Positions 50,106 through 59,869 of a DNA stretch of 64,000 bases are shown one piece after another. The stretch's first letter is position 1; every line of letters begins with the position of its first letter. The notes under the pieces were generated by a model. It made no database searches. It was not told where the DNA came from and worked only from the letters and a program-made list of their open reading frames with translations. Position numbers and translations under genes: made by a program. This DNA is from an uncultured Pseudodesulfovibrio sp. (lineage in GTDB: Bacteria; Desulfobacterota; Desulfovibrionia; Desulfovibrionales; Desulfovibrionaceae), in the NCBI RefSeq assembly GCF_963664965.1, contig NZ_OY761823.1:1560001-1624000 (forward strand). The letters run 5' to 3'.

Positions 50106-52879
50106 AGCTGGTCCGTGTCGTTGTTTTCCGGATTTGTATCTACGGGGAGTTGTATGGTGAAGGTAGTGCCTTCGCCGGGAGCGCTGGTGAACCGGATGGT
50201 TCCGCCCAGGGTCTGGGTAACAGTGTTGAACACGATGTGCAGTCCGAGGCCGGTGCCTCCCTTTCCTCTCTTCGTGGTATAGAATGGTTCGAAAACCTTG
50301 TCCATGATCTGGGGCGGAATGCCCATGCCGTCGTCGCTGTAGGTAAACATCAGGCTGTCGTCTTCAACCTTGCCGCTGATAGTGATGTGACCGGCTTCGT
50401 TCTCCTCGAACGCATGGGTCAGGGAGTTGACCAGCAGGTTGGTGACGATTTGCATGAACGCGCCCGGGTAGCTGAATATTGTTACGTCAGGACAGGTGTT
50501 TTCAATGGTGTGATTGGTACGTTTGTATTTGGGTCGCAGGCTGAGCAGCACTTCGTCGATGTACTCCCTCAGATTGAAGGTGCGGGGGATTTCGGAAGAC
50601 TGGTCCGCTGCAACCTGCTTGAAGCTCCTGATGAGCTCGGCCGCCCTGTTCAGGTTCGTGAGGATGCTGGATGTGGATTCGGTGCCTGTGGCGATGAATT
50701 TTTCCAGATCAGAACGTTTGAGACTGCCCTCGTCGAACTTTCGGTTCAGTTTGACCATGCTCTCCTGCAAGAATGAACTTGCGGTGACGCCAATGCCCAG
50801 TGGGGTGTTTATTTCGTGCGCCACCCCTGCGACCAACCCGCCAAGGGCTGCCAGCTTTTCTGAAAGGATCAGTTCTTCCTGCATTTTGTGCAGTTCATTC
50901 AGCGAGTTTTCCAGTTCCCGCTTGGCTTCTTCAAGGTTGCGTGTGCGTTCGGATACACGGTGCTCAAGTTCTTCGTTGAGCTGCCTGAGTTCCTCTTCTG
51001 TCTTTTTCAAGGCCGTGATGTCGCGTCCTTCCGGAATGAGGAAGAGTATTTCGCCGTTTTCGTCTATGGCGGGCTTGATGGAGAAGTCCAGATTCAGCCG
51101 GCTTCCATCCGGGAGAACATGTATGGTTTCCTCACGTATGATTTCGCCTTCACTTGCCCGTTTGATAATGCTGTTGATCCAATCCTGGGTTTTGTCGTCC
51201 TGTTCCCACCAGCCAGATTGGCAGAACGGTTTGCCGACCACTTCAGTGCGTGTGAGGCTGAATATTTTCAGCGCAGAATCGTTGACCTGAACCAGAATGC
51301 CGTCGAGGTCCACGATGCCGGTGAACTGGTATGTCTGATTGAAGATGGCGCGGAACCGTTCCTCGCTGTTCTTGAGGGCCTCGTCGGCCAGCTTGCGGTT
51401 GGTGATGTCTACGGACAGGCCGAGGACTGCCACTTCTCCCGTACTGAGTGAGGTATATGGGAGCTTGGTCGTTTGGAGCCAACGGGTACTGCCGTCCCGA
51501 TGATGGAACGGTTCTTCTAGAACGACCTTGGGGAAGCCTGTGTCGAGTACTTCAAGGTCTTCAGCAATCAGCCGCTGCGCTTCTGCCTGATTGTAGACGT
51601 CAGTCAGTTTCTTTCCAGTCAGCTCGTTCACCGTGAAGCCGTGGTAATCTGCCGCAGCCCGGTTGGCGAGAAGGAAGAGGCCTTCCCTGTTCGTGACATA
51701 AACCATGTCCGGAACGAGATCGATGACCTGTCGCAGGCTTTGGCGGCTGTTTTCGAGTTCTCGTGTTCGCCGCTCGATTCCGTTTTTCAGGCGGCGGTTG
51801 AAGAACAGCAGAGTCAAGGTCATCAGAGCGGCTACCAGGCCTGTCGGGAGCAGATATGGCGACCATCTCTTGAGCCATTCCACCTTGCGCTCCGAACGGG
51901 AAACATAGATGAAATCATCCAGCGGGCGTTCATTGCTCGTCAGGCCTATGTCGCGGTATACGTCCGCGATATGCTCCCAGCGGTTATGCGTCATGCTGCC
52001 GGTTTGCACCAGTTTCGGCAGGAGCAGCCCCCGCATGGCCTTGGCTTCGAATACCAGAGCGCTCCATGAACGGTTGGTGACATATTTGGAATAGATGACC
52101 CCGATGATTTCATTGGAGTGAGCCATGGCATAGTCCCACCCCTTGAGGCTCGCACGGGTGAATGCTTCGACCAGTGCCGGATCTTTTTTTGCCAGACGCT
52201 CCGATGTAAACAGGCAATCGCCGTAGAAGTCTATGCCGTATGATATGGGGCGCATGGAACTGATGGGGATTCCTGCCTGTCGTAACGCAAAGGGATGTTC
52301 GGTCTGTCGACCGACGATGGCGTCGGCGGAACCGTTGATGATGTCGCCCACGGTTGGTGGAGATGCCTCCGTCATGAAGGTCTGAGGATCGACTCCCTGT
52401 GTCTTGAGCATGCCGAGGATGGCTGGCGGGGTTGATCTGTCGATGGTGAACCGTTTGCCGCGCAGATAGGGAGGGCCGTTGATCCCGGCATCGTCTCTTG
52501 AAATGATGATGTCCGGTGAATGCTGAAAAATGGCAGCCAACACGCGGATAGGTGCGCCTTCAAAGTAGTCGAGCAGTATCTTTGGGCCGTTCACCCCGAA
52601 ATCGGCGCGGCCATCGATGACTTCGGTGGTTGCATCCATTTTCGGACTGCGCTCGATAAGGGACACCTCTAGCCCTTCCTGACGGTAGAACCCTTTTTCC
52701 AATGCGGCGTAATAGCCTGCGAACTGAAATTGGTGCGGTCCGCTGAGTTGCAGTGTGATTTGGCTTTGCTGCTCGGCCGCACTGGATGACGAACACGGGA
52801 CAACACCAAGTACAGCCAGAAACATGACGATGATGGTGGCGCCCAGCGCCTTTGGTAACCGGCTGGAATGTTGCGTCAT
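50102..52879 (-). CDS. Hybrid sensor: NMT1/THI5-type binding domain fused to PAS-PAS histidine kinase
   Basis: A 925-residue protein. After a signal/anchor (about 12-35) comes a periplasmic NMT1/THI5-like solute-binding domain (about 40-275: LSGPHQFQFAGYYAALEKGF, GRADFGVNGPKILLDYFEG), then a transmembrane helix at about 347-365, two PAS domains (about 385-500 and 510-630), a coiled coil, HisKA (GLVAGVAHEINTPLG, H near 686) and HATPase (DDGMGIP, GKGGTGLGLHIVFN). The binding domain belongs to the family that recognises thiamine precursors, alkanesulfonates or other small compounds. Direct fusion makes the ligand signal go to the HD-GYP partner. Confidence 0.93.
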   Translation of the reverse strand: MTQHSSRLPKALGATIIVMFLAVLGVVPCSSSSAAEQQSQITLQLSGPHQFQFAGYYAALEKGFYRQEGLEVSLIERSPKMDATTEVIDGRADFGVNGPKILLDYFEGAPIRVLAAIFQHSPDIIISRDDAGINGPPYLRGKRFTIDRSTPPAILGMLKTQGVDPQTFMTEASPPTVGDIINGSADAIVGRQTEHPFALRQAGIPISSMRPISYGIDFYGDCLFTSERLAKKDPALVEAFTRASLKGWDYAMAHSNEIIGVIYSKYVTNRSWSALVFEAKAMRGLLLPKLVQTGSMTHNRWEHIADVYRDIGLTSNERPLDDFIYVSRSERKVEWLKRWSPYLLPTGLVAALMTLTLLFFNRRLKNGIERRTRELENSRQSLRQVIDLVPDMVYVTNREGLFLLANRAAADYHGFTVNELTGKKLTDVYNQAEAQRLIAEDLEVLDTGFPKVVLEEPFHHRDGSTRWLQTTKLPYTSLSTGEVAVLGLSVDITNRKLADEALKNSEERFRAIFNQTYQFTGIVDLDGILVQVNDSALKIFSLTRTEVVGKPFCQSGWWEQDDKTQDWINSIIKRASEGEIIREETIHVLPDGSRLNLDFSIKPAIDENGEILFLIPEGRDITALKKTEEELRQLNEELEHRVSERTRNLEEAKRELENSLNELHKMQEELILSEKLAALGGLVAGVAHEINTPLGIGVTASSFLQESMVKLNRKFDEGSLKRSDLEKFIATGTESTSSILTNLNRAAELIRSFKQVAADQSSEIPRTFNLREYIDEVLLSLRPKYKRTNHTIENTCPDVTIFSYPGAFMQIVTNLLVNSLTHAFEENEAGHITISGKVEDDSLMFTYSDDGMGIPPQIMDKVFEPFYTTKRGKGGTGLGLHIVFNTVTQTLGGTIRFTSAPGEGTTFTIQLPVDTNPENNDTDQL

Positions 52880-52903
52880 GTTGCTTGCGTTTTGCGGTCC
52901 TTG

Positions 52904-55900
52904 TTACTTGATGCCGAGATCAGCCCTGTGATTGGGAATGCCGCCCTTGACCTTTTTGGTCTTGCGTCTGTCGAGGAGAAAGACCCGGTTCGTCAGGGAC
53001 GGTTCCCGTGAAAGGATATGCTCCTTGACTGTCGTTGCCCGACGCAGGGCCAGCTCATTCAAATCATTTTCCGTGACGGTGATGCGGTCAATGATAAATT
53101 TCTCCATGACATCCGAGGGTTGCCGGTCAACCATGAACAGCGTGGTCGGGCGTATGCCCTCTTCGTCTGGTTCCTCCTTGTATGCCTGAAAGAGGATTTC
53201 CTCATATTCACCGGGTTCTATGACCATGGCGTCGACCGTGGTCTCCGACCGTTCCTTGCGGGATAGGGATTTGAACTTCTGTTGTTTGAGTTTGTTCTCG
53301 AAAATGACGGCAATCAGGCCTGCGCTGTCGGATTCCGGGTCGATAACGCCGTCCACTTCGAGTTTGAGCCTGTCCCGTTCCTTGAGCACCTTGATGGTGG
53401 TTTCGAGTTTTCTCAGTCCTGCCGCATCCAGATTATGCCGTCCGGGAGAGAAGAGCACAAAGTCCATATTCTCGCTGCCGCCGCCGAAAATGGACCCGAT
53501 CAGCGAGAAGGGCGAGGCCAGCGCCTTGACGAAGAGACTGGCAATGGCTTTGAAGACGATGCCCCCGATATGGAAGTTCGGATCATCGAGCCGTCCCCGA
53601 ATGGGGAGGTTCAGTTCCATGTTGCCGTCGCCGTCCTGAAGAAGGGCGAGACCGAAGGCGACAGGAACATTCGGTGCGCCGGGGCGTTTGTCCTTGGGCC
53701 CCAGCACCAGTTGTTCGACATAGAATTTATTGTCAGCCTTGAGTACCCAGTCCTCGGTGTGAAATTTGACATCCGCATACAGGCGCCCCTTTTCGATCGG
53801 GTAGGCCAGATGTTTTATGGTGTACGGAGACAGGGGAACCAGTTCCATGCCGTTCACCGCAATGAGCAGATTGGAATACATGGGGGTGATGACCGGATTG
53901 ATCGCGCCGGTTACGGAGATAGGTGTGGGACCGATCTTGGCGTGAAAGTCCAGCTTCGGGCGTACGTTTTTATCCTGACGAATATCGATGAGACCAAGCC
54001 GGATGTCCGTGAATTCCGTGAAATAGGTCGGCTTGACGCTGGCGTCACGGTAGATGAGTTTTCCGTCCTTCATGGTGACGCGATTGATGGTCAGACTGTC
54101 GAAGAAAGGTTTTTCCTGTGGTGGTGCGGAGGGCTTGACCGTGTCTTCCGCCGAAGCCTTGTCATCCGTTTTCTTTTGCGTTTGCTGCGGAGCGGGTGGA
54201 ATACGCAAGGCGCGGTGAATGTTGGAATACCCGTTTTCATCGAAATTGACGGAGGCCTTGGGGCTGTTAAGGTGAACTTCACCTATTTTCAGCCGGTAAG
54301 GTTCGTTGGAAAATTTGATGCCTGATACCTGAAATGCCTTGATGGCCGCCAGTTCCCCGTGGCCGTTGCTGTCCTTGAGCTGTACCGCGTTGAGCGATGA
54401 GTTGCCGGAGATGGAAAAGCGCGGCTTGTCCTTGTTCGAGAAGTCGTATGAAACATCTGCGTTGGCTGTGCCACTGGCAAACAGCAGGTCGGAAAAATCT
54501 GCGAGATAGTTGTCGAATGGGCGCAGGGCGAGGTGGTTTACCTTGAGCTTGCCGTCTGCCTTGAGGGGAGACAGGGTCGCTGTGCCGTCAAGAGCGAGTG
54601 CGCCTTTTTTTCCCCATTTCGCCTGTGCGGAATAGTTGAGCTTTTCCCCTTTTCTGGTGCTGAGTCCGTCTGCGGTCACCGTGAGGTCATGGAGTGAGAT
54701 GGTGGCTGGGTGTTTGATGGATTCGTCCCGGAAGGAAAAGCTTCCGTCCGTCAGTTTCATATGCCTGATGGCGGCGGACCACTCGGCAGCGGGTGCTTTT
54801 GCCGGTGCCTGTTGTTTCGTGGGGGCTGTGGTTGGAGGCGTATCGGAAGACTGCGAGGCAAAGAGACGAACCATGTCTATCTGTCCGTCTTTTTCCTTGA
54901 CCAAGCGTCCGACTGGTTCGTTCAGGCGCAGTTCACCCACGGAAACAGCCTGTTTTTGAAGGTCGAAGGAGACGTCTGAAAGTGCGAACTGTTTCAGCGT
55001 GAGGGTGGGGTCTTTGGCTTCCGGTTTGCTGATTTTTACTCCGGATAAGCTGAATGTTCCCTTGTTGACGGTCAGTTCCGGAGTCGTGCCTGTCATCCGA
55101 AAGTGGATGTCGCCGCCTGCTTGGGCAACTCCCGCATCCACATTTACGGGCAGGATCAGGTTCAGGTAGGGGGTGTGCAGGGGGAGTTTGAAATTGGAAG
55201 CGTCGACCGTTGCGTTGACACTCAGCGGGGTGATGCTCAGATTGCCCTCCGCCTTGACGACGCCTTTTGTGCCGATGCCTGCCGTGAATGTGCCCAGTTT
55301 TCCCTGTCGGTTGGTGAAGTTTGAGCATTTGAGGTTGAATCCGTTGTAGATGTGCTTGAATCCGGTCGGAACGGCCCGGTCATCCCAATCGAGGACACCG
55401 TCAGCCACTTCCACGCTCTGGATGTCGATCAGCAGGGGGGCGGATTTGTCGTCTGTCTGTACCTTGGCCCCTTCCTGAGTGATCTCCGATCCGGGGAAGT
55501 ACTGTGCCCAGTTTATGCCGTTGTTTCGGCGGATAAGTTTGAAATAGGGCTTGTTCAGTTGAATTTTTTTGAGGCTCAGGGAGTGCTCGCCAAGGGAATA
55601 CTTTTCCATTTCGAATTTCAATTCGTCGAGGGCGAGCACCTTGCCGTCATCGGGGACAGACAGTTCAAGGTCTGCAAGCTGTCCGCCACCGCCGATAAAG
55701 AGTTTGAGACGCTGTCCGTCAAGGCGTTCGAAATAGAGGGAAATATCTGATGTGAATTTCCCTTTGACGAGTTCAAGCGGGGTATTCACGGGCAGGTAGT
55801 CCCAGTACCGGTTCAGGTCGATTTCCACCGCGCCCAGTTCGAACTTTGTGAGCAGAGTCTTGTCGAAAGGCAGGGTTTTTCCCTTGAGGTCAATGGGGTC

Positions 55901-56542
55901 GCCGTTGAATACCGCGGAAAATGTCGGCTGGGTAAATTCTTTGCGTAGATCGAGAAAACTCGATGTGAACGGGACCATGAGGTCCATTTTTTCAAGCGTG
56001 TGCTTCTTGTCGTGCGGGCGGTCATTGAACACGATGGTGGCATTCGTCATTTCAAACCCGTAGAGCGCGAATGGAAAGACGTATTCGGTGTCTTCTTCTT
56101 TCTTCTCCTGCGCCTCTTCGGAGCGGGAGCCGATCAGGTCGGAGAAGGAGTACTTGCCGTCACCGAAGAAAGTGACATCAAGCTTGAGATCGCGCAGATG
56201 CAGGTAGGATATGACCGGCGCGAGTTTCCAGATGGAGGACAGACTCGGGGAGGCGTCCAACTCGCGTACAGCAACGAAACTGCCTTCCCCATTGAGTTTG
56301 TTCACGGCGAGTTCATGTACTTCAAGACGCAGGGTCAGAGGGTTGAAGTAGACTTTTTCTATGGATGTCTGACGGTTGAGTGCCGTCGTGCACTGGTCTA
56401 TGATAATGGATTCGATCACTGGCGGGACAATGAAAAAACCAACGATGACATAAAGAAGGAAGGCCGTGAGTCCCCAGAATCCGAGGCGTCGGATTTTGGG
56501 GGAACCGAATGGAATCTTGTCGAGAAATACCAGCATATTCAT
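52904..56542 (-). CDS. Large DUF748 (AsmA-like) envelope protein
   Basis: A 1212-residue protein with one N-terminal transmembrane helix (about 22-42) and a very long beta-rich region with repeated DUF748 units (for example the segments around DNYLADFSDLLF and HLAYPIEKGRLYADVKF). The C-terminal part is an OmpA-like stretch (FSPGRHNLDAAGLRKLETTI). DUF748 belongs to the AsmA/TamB-like group now thought to move phospholipids or lipoproteins between membranes. Low-complexity linkers (PAKAPAAEW, TDDKASAEDTV) separate the blocks. It lies directly upstream of the kinase gene (24 bases), possibly in the same transcript. Confidence 0.88.
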   Translation of the reverse strand: MNMLVFLDKIPFGSPKIRRLGFWGLTAFLLYVIVGFFIVPPVIESIIIDQCTTALNRQTSIEKVYFNPLTLRLEVHELAVNKLNGEGSFVAVRELDASPSLSSIWKLAPVISYLHLRDLKLDVTFFGDGKYSFSDLIGSRSEEAQEKKEEDTEYVFPFALYGFEMTNATIVFNDRPHDKKHTLEKMDLMVPFTSSFLDLRKEFTQPTFSAVFNGDPIDLKGKTLPFDKTLLTKFELGAVEIDLNRYWDYLPVNTPLELVKGKFTSDISLYFERLDGQRLKLFIGGGGQLADLELSVPDDGKVLALDELKFEMEKYSLGEHSLSLKKIQLNKPYFKLIRRNNGINWAQYFPGSEITQEGAKVQTDDKSAPLLIDIQSVEVADGVLDWDDRAVPTGFKHIYNGFNLKCSNFTNRQGKLGTFTAGIGTKGVVKAEGNLSITPLSVNATVDASNFKLPLHTPYLNLILPVNVDAGVAQAGGDIHFRMTGTTPELTVNKGTFSLSGVKISKPEAKDPTLTLKQFALSDVSFDLQKQAVSVGELRLNEPVGRLVKEKDGQIDMVRLFASQSSDTPPTTAPTKQQAPAKAPAAEWSAAIRHMKLTDGSFSFRDESIKHPATISLHDLTVTADGLSTRKGEKLNYSAQAKWGKKGALALDGTATLSPLKADGKLKVNHLALRPFDNYLADFSDLLFASGTANADVSYDFSNKDKPRFSISGNSSLNAVQLKDSNGHGELAAIKAFQVSGIKFSNEPYRLKIGEVHLNSPKASVNFDENGYSNIHRALRIPPAPQQTQKKTDDKASAEDTVKPSAPPQEKPFFDSLTINRVTMKDGKLIYRDASVKPTYFTEFTDIRLGLIDIRQDKNVRPKLDFHAKIGPTPISVTGAINPVITPMYSNLLIAVNGMELVPLSPYTIKHLAYPIEKGRLYADVKFHTEDWVLKADNKFYVEQLVLGPKDKRPGAPNVPVAFGLALLQDGDGNMELNLPIRGRLDDPNFHIGGIVFKAIASLFVKALASPFSLIGSIFGGGSENMDFVLFSPGRHNLDAAGLRKLETTIKVLKERDRLKLEVDGVIDPESDSAGLIAVIFENKLKQQKFKSLSRKERSETTVDAMVIEPGEYEEILFQAYKEEPDEEGIRPTTLFMVDRQPSDVMEKFIIDRITVTENDLNELALRRATTVKEHILSREPSLTNRVFLLDRRKTKKVKGGIPNHRADLGIK

Positions 56543-56654
56543 CCTGCCGCAGGTCTGAGAGTGGATACTACTTCTTCTGAATAGCCGATTTTCTTATGCA
56601 GTTCCAGAAGGCAGATGTGATAAATAAATGAATTTTCTTCGAAAGGGGTTGTCG

Positions 56655-57878
56655 TCAGGATTTCTTCATGGGCCTGATGACAAAGATTTTGAACAGGGTC
56701 AGGGCCGCAAAGAAGACGATGATGAGCAGGACGCCGAGTCCGAAGGCATGGTTGAGGCTTTCCTCCACCTTGCTGCCGCTTTGGTCGACGATGCTTTCTA
56801 TCAGGGTATGAAGTTCCTTCTGTTGCGTCACCAATCCGGCCAAGGCCTGATTGATGGCTGCCTCGCGTTCCTGCGAGACTTCACTCATGATGCCTTTGAT
56901 GGTCTGTGCCTGCCAGACCGTCATCCCGGAAAGAATGTCGGTGATTGCCTTTTCCCGGTTATGTTCAAGATTCGCAAAAACCTGATTCACCAGTTTTGAC
57001 GTTTCCTGTCCGAATTCCCGTGGCAGTTTTTCTGCGATTTCCGCGTACCTTTTGGTTATGTCGTTCATGTGTTCGGCCTGAGTGATGATCCCATCCGTTT
57101 CCGGTTGGAACATGATCTCCAGATAGGCGAGTTTGACCTGAAAATTGACCACAAGCTGCATTCTGGACATGAGATAGAAGGCACGGTCTATGGCGACTTT
57201 CATGTCCTGTGCCACCATGGTCGCCTGCTTGACGCTGGCGAACAGCCCGCCGGGAACCGTCAATTGCTGCATGGACGGCTTGAGTCCCAGTTCGCCGAAC
57301 TCGGCAAATCGAATGTAGTTGATGCCAACCACCTTGGGATTCCTTTTTCGCCAGCGAAGGATTGTCTGCGCCATTTCATCCAGTTGGCTTTGAGTCATGA
57401 TTTTTGCCGCGATTTCCCATATTTCGGCTTCGTTCTCTTTGATGAATTCCAGCGCAGACATTGCTTCGGGGCCGAACTTGGGGACCCAGAACTCTTCCCA
57501 TACCATGCGTTTGAGAGACGTGAGCACCATGAGATCAAGCAGGGCGATGCCGGGGTATGGCCCGGAGGCGATTTCCACGTAAGAGGCGACGTCAAAAACC
57601 ATCATGCGAGCGGCGGTCAGGCGTGCCTGGGGCGTGCCGATCTTTTCAAGCACGTTGGCGGCTTCAAAAATACGGGAGATGGTGGTGTCCGCATGGCTCA
57701 TGACGGCTGCTTGAAGTTCCGTCGGGGTCAAGTTCGCTTTTATGGGCGTCTGTCTCGAGGAAACATTGGTGGGGACGAATGCGGATTGTGTCTTGGTCGG
57801 GCGGGATGAACCTCCGCCGACGCAGGCGGTGAGAAGCATGAAGGCGAAAAGAAGTATGGCGATTACGGGATATCTCAT
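56655..57878 (-). CDS. Lipoprotein with C-terminal membrane helix, function unknown
   Basis: A 407-residue protein with a lipobox (MLLTAC, lipidated C19) and a long helical region, including ILSGMTVWQAQTIKGIMSEV and SIVDQSGSKVEESL, ending in a hydrophobic helix (about 380-400) and KKS. A lipid anchor at one end and a membrane helix at the other suggest it may span the periplasm between the membranes, which is inference. No enzyme motif is recognised. It precedes the DUF748 gene on the same strand. Confidence 0.75.
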   Translation of the reverse strand: MRYPVIAILLFAFMLLTACVGGGSSRPTKTQSAFVPTNVSSRQTPIKANLTPTELQAAVMSHADTTISRIFEAANVLEKIGTPQARLTAARMMVFDVASYVEIASGPYPGIALLDLMVLTSLKRMVWEEFWVPKFGPEAMSALEFIKENEAEIWEIAAKIMTQSQLDEMAQTILRWRKRNPKVVGINYIRFAEFGELGLKPSMQQLTVPGGLFASVKQATMVAQDMKVAIDRAFYLMSRMQLVVNFQVKLAYLEIMFQPETDGIITQAEHMNDITKRYAEIAEKLPREFGQETSKLVNQVFANLEHNREKAITDILSGMTVWQAQTIKGIMSEVSQEREAAINQALAGLVTQQKELHTLIESIVDQSGSKVEESLNHAFGLGVLLIIVFFAALTLFKIFVIRPMKKS

Positions 57879-57986
57879 GGAGCTACTCGCTTTTCAGGAT
57901 TTGGGTGCCATACTACCCGCCTTTTCTGAAAAGAATCAAGTTTGGTATATTTTCAATGACAGCACGCTACGTATTGTTCTCGTCAT

Positions 57987-58017
57987 AAAAAAGGGAGCGC
58001 CCCGAAGAGCGCTCCCT
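57987..58017 (-). terminator. Terminator of the glycerol transporter operon
   Basis: A perfect nine-pair stem AGGGAGCGC/GCGCTCCCT with an eight-base loop is followed by six T in the minus direction, 26 bases after the glpV stop. Confidence 0.9.
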
Positions 58018-58043
58018 GATGTTTGATGCAGTGGAATGCGAGT

Positions 58044-59771
58044 TTACTTGACCTTGCCGGCCTTCCAGGCCTTGAGGAGCTGGTCGTAATCCACGGTTTC
58101 GCCCTTGGGCTTTTCGTTGGCAAGCTTGGCCTTCGGAGAACCGGGCTTCTTCAGCCAGACGGATTCGTCCACGGGCTTGTTCAGCTTGGGACCGCATTCG
58201 CCGAGGATACCGGCACGCTCAAGGCGCATCAGGATCTTGTCCTGTTCCTTGGCGAGGTTGTCCATGGCGGTGGAAACGGTCACTTCACCGGCAACGGCTT
58301 CACCGATGTTCTGCCACCAGAGCTGAGCCAGCTTGGGGTAATCGGGAACGTTGGTGCCGGTGGGAGTCCATGCGACGCGAGCCGGGGAACGGTAGAATTC
58401 CACCAGGCCGCCCAGCTTGGGAGCGCGCTCAGTGAAAGACTTGTCGCGGATATCCGAATCACGGATCGGGGTGAGGCCGACGTGAGTCTTCTTCAGGGAA
58501 ACGGTCTTGGCGACGCAGAACTGTGCGAACAGCCATGCGGCCTGACGGCGTTTGATCGGGGTGGACTTCAGCAGGGTCCAGGAACCGCAGTCCTGATAAC
58601 CGAGCTTCTGGCCTTCTTCCCAGTAGGGACCGTGCGGGGACGGAGCCATGCGCCACTTGGGAGTACCGTCTGCGTTCACGACCGGAGTACCTTCCTTGAC
58701 CATGGAGGCGGTGAAGGCGGTGTACCAGAATATCTGCTGAGCGACGTTACCCTTGGCGAGGTACGGCAGGGACTGGTAGAAGTCCATGCCCAGAGCACCC
58801 GGAGGGGCGTACTTGCGGAGCCATTCCATGTACTTACGCAGGGCGTACTTGGCAGCGGGGCCGTTGGTTGCGCCACCACGGGCAACGGAGGAACCGACAG
58901 GGCGGCAACCGTCTACGCGGATGCCCCATTCGTCGACGGGCTTGCCGTTGGGCAGACCCTTGTCACCGGCACCGGCCATGGAGAGCCATGCATCGGTGAA
59001 GCGCCAGCCGAGGTCCGGAGCTTTCTTGCCGTAATCCATGTGGCCGTAAATGGCCTTGCCGTCGATTTCTTTCACTTCGTTGGTGAAGAATTCGGCGATA
59101 TCTTCGTAGGCGGACCAGTTGACAGGAACGCCGAGTTCGTAGCCGTACTTGGCCTTGAAGGCCTTTTTCAGCTCAGGTTTCTGGAACCAGTCGTAACGGA
59201 ACCAGTACAGGTTCGCGAACTGTTGGTCAGGCAGCTGGTAGAGCTTGCCGTCGGGACCGGTGGTGAAGGACTTGCCCATGAAGTCATCAATGTCGAGAGT
59301 CGGCAGAGTGACGGACTTGCCTTCGCCGTTCATCCAGTCGGTCAGGTTGACTGCATGGCCGGAACGGAAGTGGGTGCCGATGAGGTCGGAGTCATTGATG
59401 TAGGCATCAAAGACGTTTTCGCCGGACTGGACCTGCACCTGCAATTTTTCGATGACGTCACCTTCCTGGATCAGGTCATGGGTGACCTTGATGCCGGTGA
59501 TTTCATAGAAGGCTTTGGCGAGTACCTTGGATTCGTACTCATGAGTGGGGATGGTCTCGGAAACGACTTTGATTTCCATGCCTTTGAAGGGGGCAGCGGC
59601 TTTCATGAACCACTCCATTTCCTTCATCTGTTCCGCCTTGCTCAAAGTGGACGGCTGGAATTCGGTGTCGACCCATTTCTTCGCAGCTTTCATATCGGCC
59701 ATGCCGATACTTGCCACGCCGAGGAATGCCAGAGTCAGCATTCCCGTCATCAATAGACGCCGCAACTTCAT
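58044..59771 (-). CDS. glpV: Glycerol ABC transporter, substrate-binding protein
   Basis: A 575-residue periplasmic binding protein with a signal peptide (cleavage near SIGMA-DM). The length and segments (EYESKVLAKAFYEITGIKV, DCGSWTLLKSTPIKRRQAAW) match GlpV of the glycerol transporter first described in Rhizobium, larger than usual sugar-binding proteins. The ATG has GGAGG six bases before it. A 98-base gap to glpU contains a GCCC/GGGC hairpin with a UUCG loop on the minus strand (59842-59853), which may allow higher expression of the binding protein. It is the last gene of glpSTPQUV. Confidence 0.92.
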   Translation of the reverse strand: MKLRRLLMTGMLTLAFLGVASIGMADMKAAKKWVDTEFQPSTLSKAEQMKEMEWFMKAAAPFKGMEIKVVSETIPTHEYESKVLAKAFYEITGIKVTHDLIQEGDVIEKLQVQVQSGENVFDAYINDSDLIGTHFRSGHAVNLTDWMNGEGKSVTLPTLDIDDFMGKSFTTGPDGKLYQLPDQQFANLYWFRYDWFQKPELKKAFKAKYGYELGVPVNWSAYEDIAEFFTNEVKEIDGKAIYGHMDYGKKAPDLGWRFTDAWLSMAGAGDKGLPNGKPVDEWGIRVDGCRPVGSSVARGGATNGPAAKYALRKYMEWLRKYAPPGALGMDFYQSLPYLAKGNVAQQIFWYTAFTASMVKEGTPVVNADGTPKWRMAPSPHGPYWEEGQKLGYQDCGSWTLLKSTPIKRRQAAWLFAQFCVAKTVSLKKTHVGLTPIRDSDIRDKSFTERAPKLGGLVEFYRSPARVAWTPTGTNVPDYPKLAQLWWQNIGEAVAGEVTVSTAMDNLAKEQDKILMRLERAGILGECGPKLNKPVDESVWLKKPGSPKAKLANEKPKGETVDYDQLLKAWKAGKVK

Positions 59772-59869
59772 ACGTACCTCCGTATGCTGATTAAAATAAA
59801 TACCTCAACCTCAATAAACGTACCGTCCGTCTGTCGTCTCGGCCCCGAAGGGCTTACGTCACGCCGTTC

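Noticed and set aside
53282-54325. A 347-codon plus-strand frame inside the DUF748 gene
   Set aside because: Antisense to the beta-rich DUF748 region; no start signal.
58023-59756. A 577-codon plus-strand frame across glpV
   Set aside because: The minus-strand protein has a signal peptide, ribosome site and family features; the plus frame has none.
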